Shown piece after piece: positions 48,908-50,332 of a DNA stretch of 50,332 bases; within the stretch, counting starts at the first letter, position 1; the number at the start of each line of letters is the position of its first letter. The translations under genes were made by a program, and so were the position numbers. Location of the stretch: assembly GCA_021324535.1 (NCBI GenBank), contig JAJPIU010000050.1, forward strand, positions 1 through 50,332, given 5' to 3'. The notes under the pieces are model-generated. The model was not told the origin of the DNA. It made no database searches and worked only from the letters and a program-made list of their open reading frames with translations. Origin of the DNA: Pseudomonadota bacterium (lineage in GTDB: Bacteria; Chloroflexota; Ktedonobacteria; Ktedonobacterales; JADMIN01).

Positions 48908-50332
48908 ATGCCACTCGACGTTGAGTTGTATCGCCGCACCGTCTATGCGCCTGTCCGCTCCGGCGCGGGCATTGATCCCCACCGCATCCGTCGTCTGAGC
49001 GTGCTCGACATCGCTCCTAGCGTCTCCTCAGCCTCCGCAGGCGCCACAGGCCCCACACGCACGCTCGTCTTCGTCCATGGCTTCGGCGGGCGCGCCATGC
49101 AGTGGATCTACCAGTTGCGAGCGTTTGGGCAGGCAATGCGCGTGGTGGCGCCCGACCTGCGCGGGCATGGGCAGAGTGATGACCCTGACGACGGCCCCCA
49201 CACGATGGCCGGGCTGGTTGACGACCTCGAACTCGTGCTGGAGCGGCTGGATGTCCCTGGACCGTTTGAGCTGATCGCCCACTCCTTCGGCGGCGCAGTC
49301 GCCACGGAATACGCCCTGCGCCATCCCGACGAGGTTGCCCATCTTGTGCTGATCGGCGTTCCCACGCGCTTTGTGTTGCGCCCCGGCACGCGCCCCATCC
49401 TCAGCACGCCAGGGCCGCTCTTCGAGACACTGGTGAAACGACTCAACATCGCCCTCTTCGCACATCCCTACACCCTGCGGCGCATGCACGACGGCGCAAT
49501 GGCAAGCTGGCCTGGCGAGAAACGTCTGGCGCAACTGCAAACGCCGACGCTTGTCATCCTGGGGCAGCGCGATACTGTCTTCACCCGTGATTACTACGAG
49601 GGCGTGACAAAGGCGATCCCAGGCGCAAAGCAGGTGGTGATTCCCGTCTCGGCGCACCTCGTGCAGCTCGAACGCGCCGAAGCGACCAATCGCGCCATCC
49701 GCCGCTTTCTCGATCCACGTCCGCCAACAGAGAGCGGCGGCAATCTGCTCTCGCCGGCTGGCCGCGCCGACCCCGCGCGCTACCTGACCATGCCCTGGCT
49801 GCAAAACTATGACCCCGACGTACCCGAACAAATCCCGCTGCCCAAAACACTGCTGCACGACCTGCTGAGTAACTCGGCTGGCGAGTTCCCCGACCGCCCC
49901 GCGCTGATCTTCTTTGGCCAGGCGATCAGCTATCGCGAACTCGATGCGCTGAGCAACCGCTTCGCCCAGGCGCTACGCAGCCTGGGCGTGGGCAAGGGCG
50001 ACCGCGTCTCCATCGTGTTGCCAAACATCCCACAATGCGTGATCGCCTTCTATGGCGCGCTCAAGGCAGGCGCGGTGGTCGCGCTGGGCAGCCCGCTCTC
50101 AGACGAGAACGAGATCATCGCACAGATGCGCGACGCCGGTTCACGGGCACTGCTCACCCTCACGTCGTACCGCTCGCTGGCGGCGCATGCCAGCGAGGCG
50201 GGCGTCGCACATATCATCCTCACCGATGTGCGCGAATATCTGCCGTTGAGGCAACGGCTGGCCATCGCCAGCCTGATGGACAGTCTGACGCCACACGTCC
50301 CGCCCAAATCGTCGGAAGCGCCAGCGCCAGCA
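48908..50332 (+). CDS. Alpha/beta-hydrolase fused to acyl-CoA ligase (5' part)
   Basis: An open frame with no stop to the window end (475 codons seen, incomplete). Residues 50-270 are an alpha/beta hydrolase: oxyanion loop VHGFGG (56-61), nucleophile S126 in AHSFGGAV, D222 and H250 complete the triad. After a proline-rich linker, residues 310 onward begin an acyl-CoA ligase/AMP-binding domain (TLLHDLLSNSAGEFPDRPALI, SYRELDALSNRFAQALRSLGVGKGDRVSIVLPN, each shortened here). The ATP-binding and thioester motifs would lie beyond the window. GAGGAGG (48896-48902) fixes the ATG. Such a fusion could release an acid from an ester and activate it to acyl-CoA in one protein; that is inferred from the domain order. 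Confidence 0.85.
   Translation, partial: MPLDVELYRRTVYAPVRSGAGIDPHRIRRLSVLDIAPSVSSASAGATGPTRTLVFVHGFGGRAMQWIYQLRAFGQAMRVVAPDLRGHGQSDDPDDGPHTMAGLVDDLELVLERLDVPGPFELIAHSFGGAVATEYALRHPDEVAHLVLIGVPTRFVLRPGTRPILSTPGPLFETLVKRLNIALFAHPYTLRRMHDGAMASWPGEKRLAQLQTPTLVILGQRDTVFTRDYYEGVTKAIPGAKQVVIPVSAHLVQLERAEATNRAIRRFLDPRPPTESGGNLLSPAGRADPARYLTMPWLQNYDPDVPEQIPLPKTLLHDLLSNSAGEFPDRPALIFFGQAISYRELDALSNRFAQALRSLGVGKGDRVSIVLPNIPQCVIAFYGALKAGAVVALGSPLSDENEIIAQMRDAGSRALLTLTSYRSLAAHASEAGVAHIILTDVREYLPLRQRLAIASLMDSLTPHVPPKSSEAPAPA

Overview
The window comes from a GC-rich bacterial chromosome. Gene content points to Chloroflexota, most likely a Ktedonobacteria-like lineage; this is inferred from gene types, not from a marker tree. 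Supporting features are: an XRE-NB-ARC-TPR regulator; a DUF2089/DUF4097 pair; Tat- and lipoprotein-type surface proteins; ECF sigma factors with adjacent membrane anti-sigma genes; a Pro/Gln/Tyr-rich membrane protein; and palindromic repeats between genes. About 41 protein genes and one tRNA (Val, anticodon GAC) are supported. There is no rRNA, CRISPR array, transposase or phage gene.

Layout. 0.2-2.0 kb: MenC/N-succinylamino-acid racemase and a DinB protein. 2.1-5.0 kb: a TetR repressor and the two-gene ABC-2 exporter it probably controls through a shared operator. 5.3-5.7 kb: two small coupled membrane ORFs. 5.9-9.4 kb: FtsH and a CPA1 Na+/H+ antiporter, both leftward. 9.6-12.9 kb: a proline-rich anchored protein and a giant polytopic membrane protein carrying an in-frame repeat insertion. 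13.1-14.1 kb: ECF sigma factor and partner. 14.4 kb: tRNA-Val. 14.6-17.3 kb: an arsenic-type cluster (arsR, aquaporin, CoA-disulfide-reductase-like flavoprotein). 17.4-20.3 kb: DUF4097-like protein and DUF2089 regulator. 21-22.2 kb: Tat-exported surface protein. 22.6-26.0 kb: XRE-NB-ARC-TPR regulator and an OmpR-type response regulator.

26.2-41.1 kb looks like a low-oxygen or dormancy stress island: DoxX, a tandem universal stress protein, a ferredoxin-fused GltD-like flavoprotein, two paralogous five-helix membrane proteins, a PAS histidine kinase, acetate kinase, phosphoketolase and Hsp20. A remnant SUKH locus and a biotin carboxylase/BCCP protein are interspersed. The phosphoketolase-acetate kinase pair would turn sugar phosphates into acetate plus ATP without oxygen. 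The flavoprotein with its two membrane neighbours is the best candidate for an undescribed system.

41.3-50.3 kb: a methyltransferase, an orphan CoA-transferase beta subunit, a dolichol-phosphate-type glycosyltransferase, an ECF sigma/anti-sigma pair, a second DinB protein, a ferritin-like lipoprotein, and the start of an alpha/beta-hydrolase/acyl-CoA-ligase fusion that runs off the window.

Three families of small palindromic repeats are spread through the window, mostly just after stop codons. One copy lies inside a coding sequence and another supplies the stop codon of ftsH.
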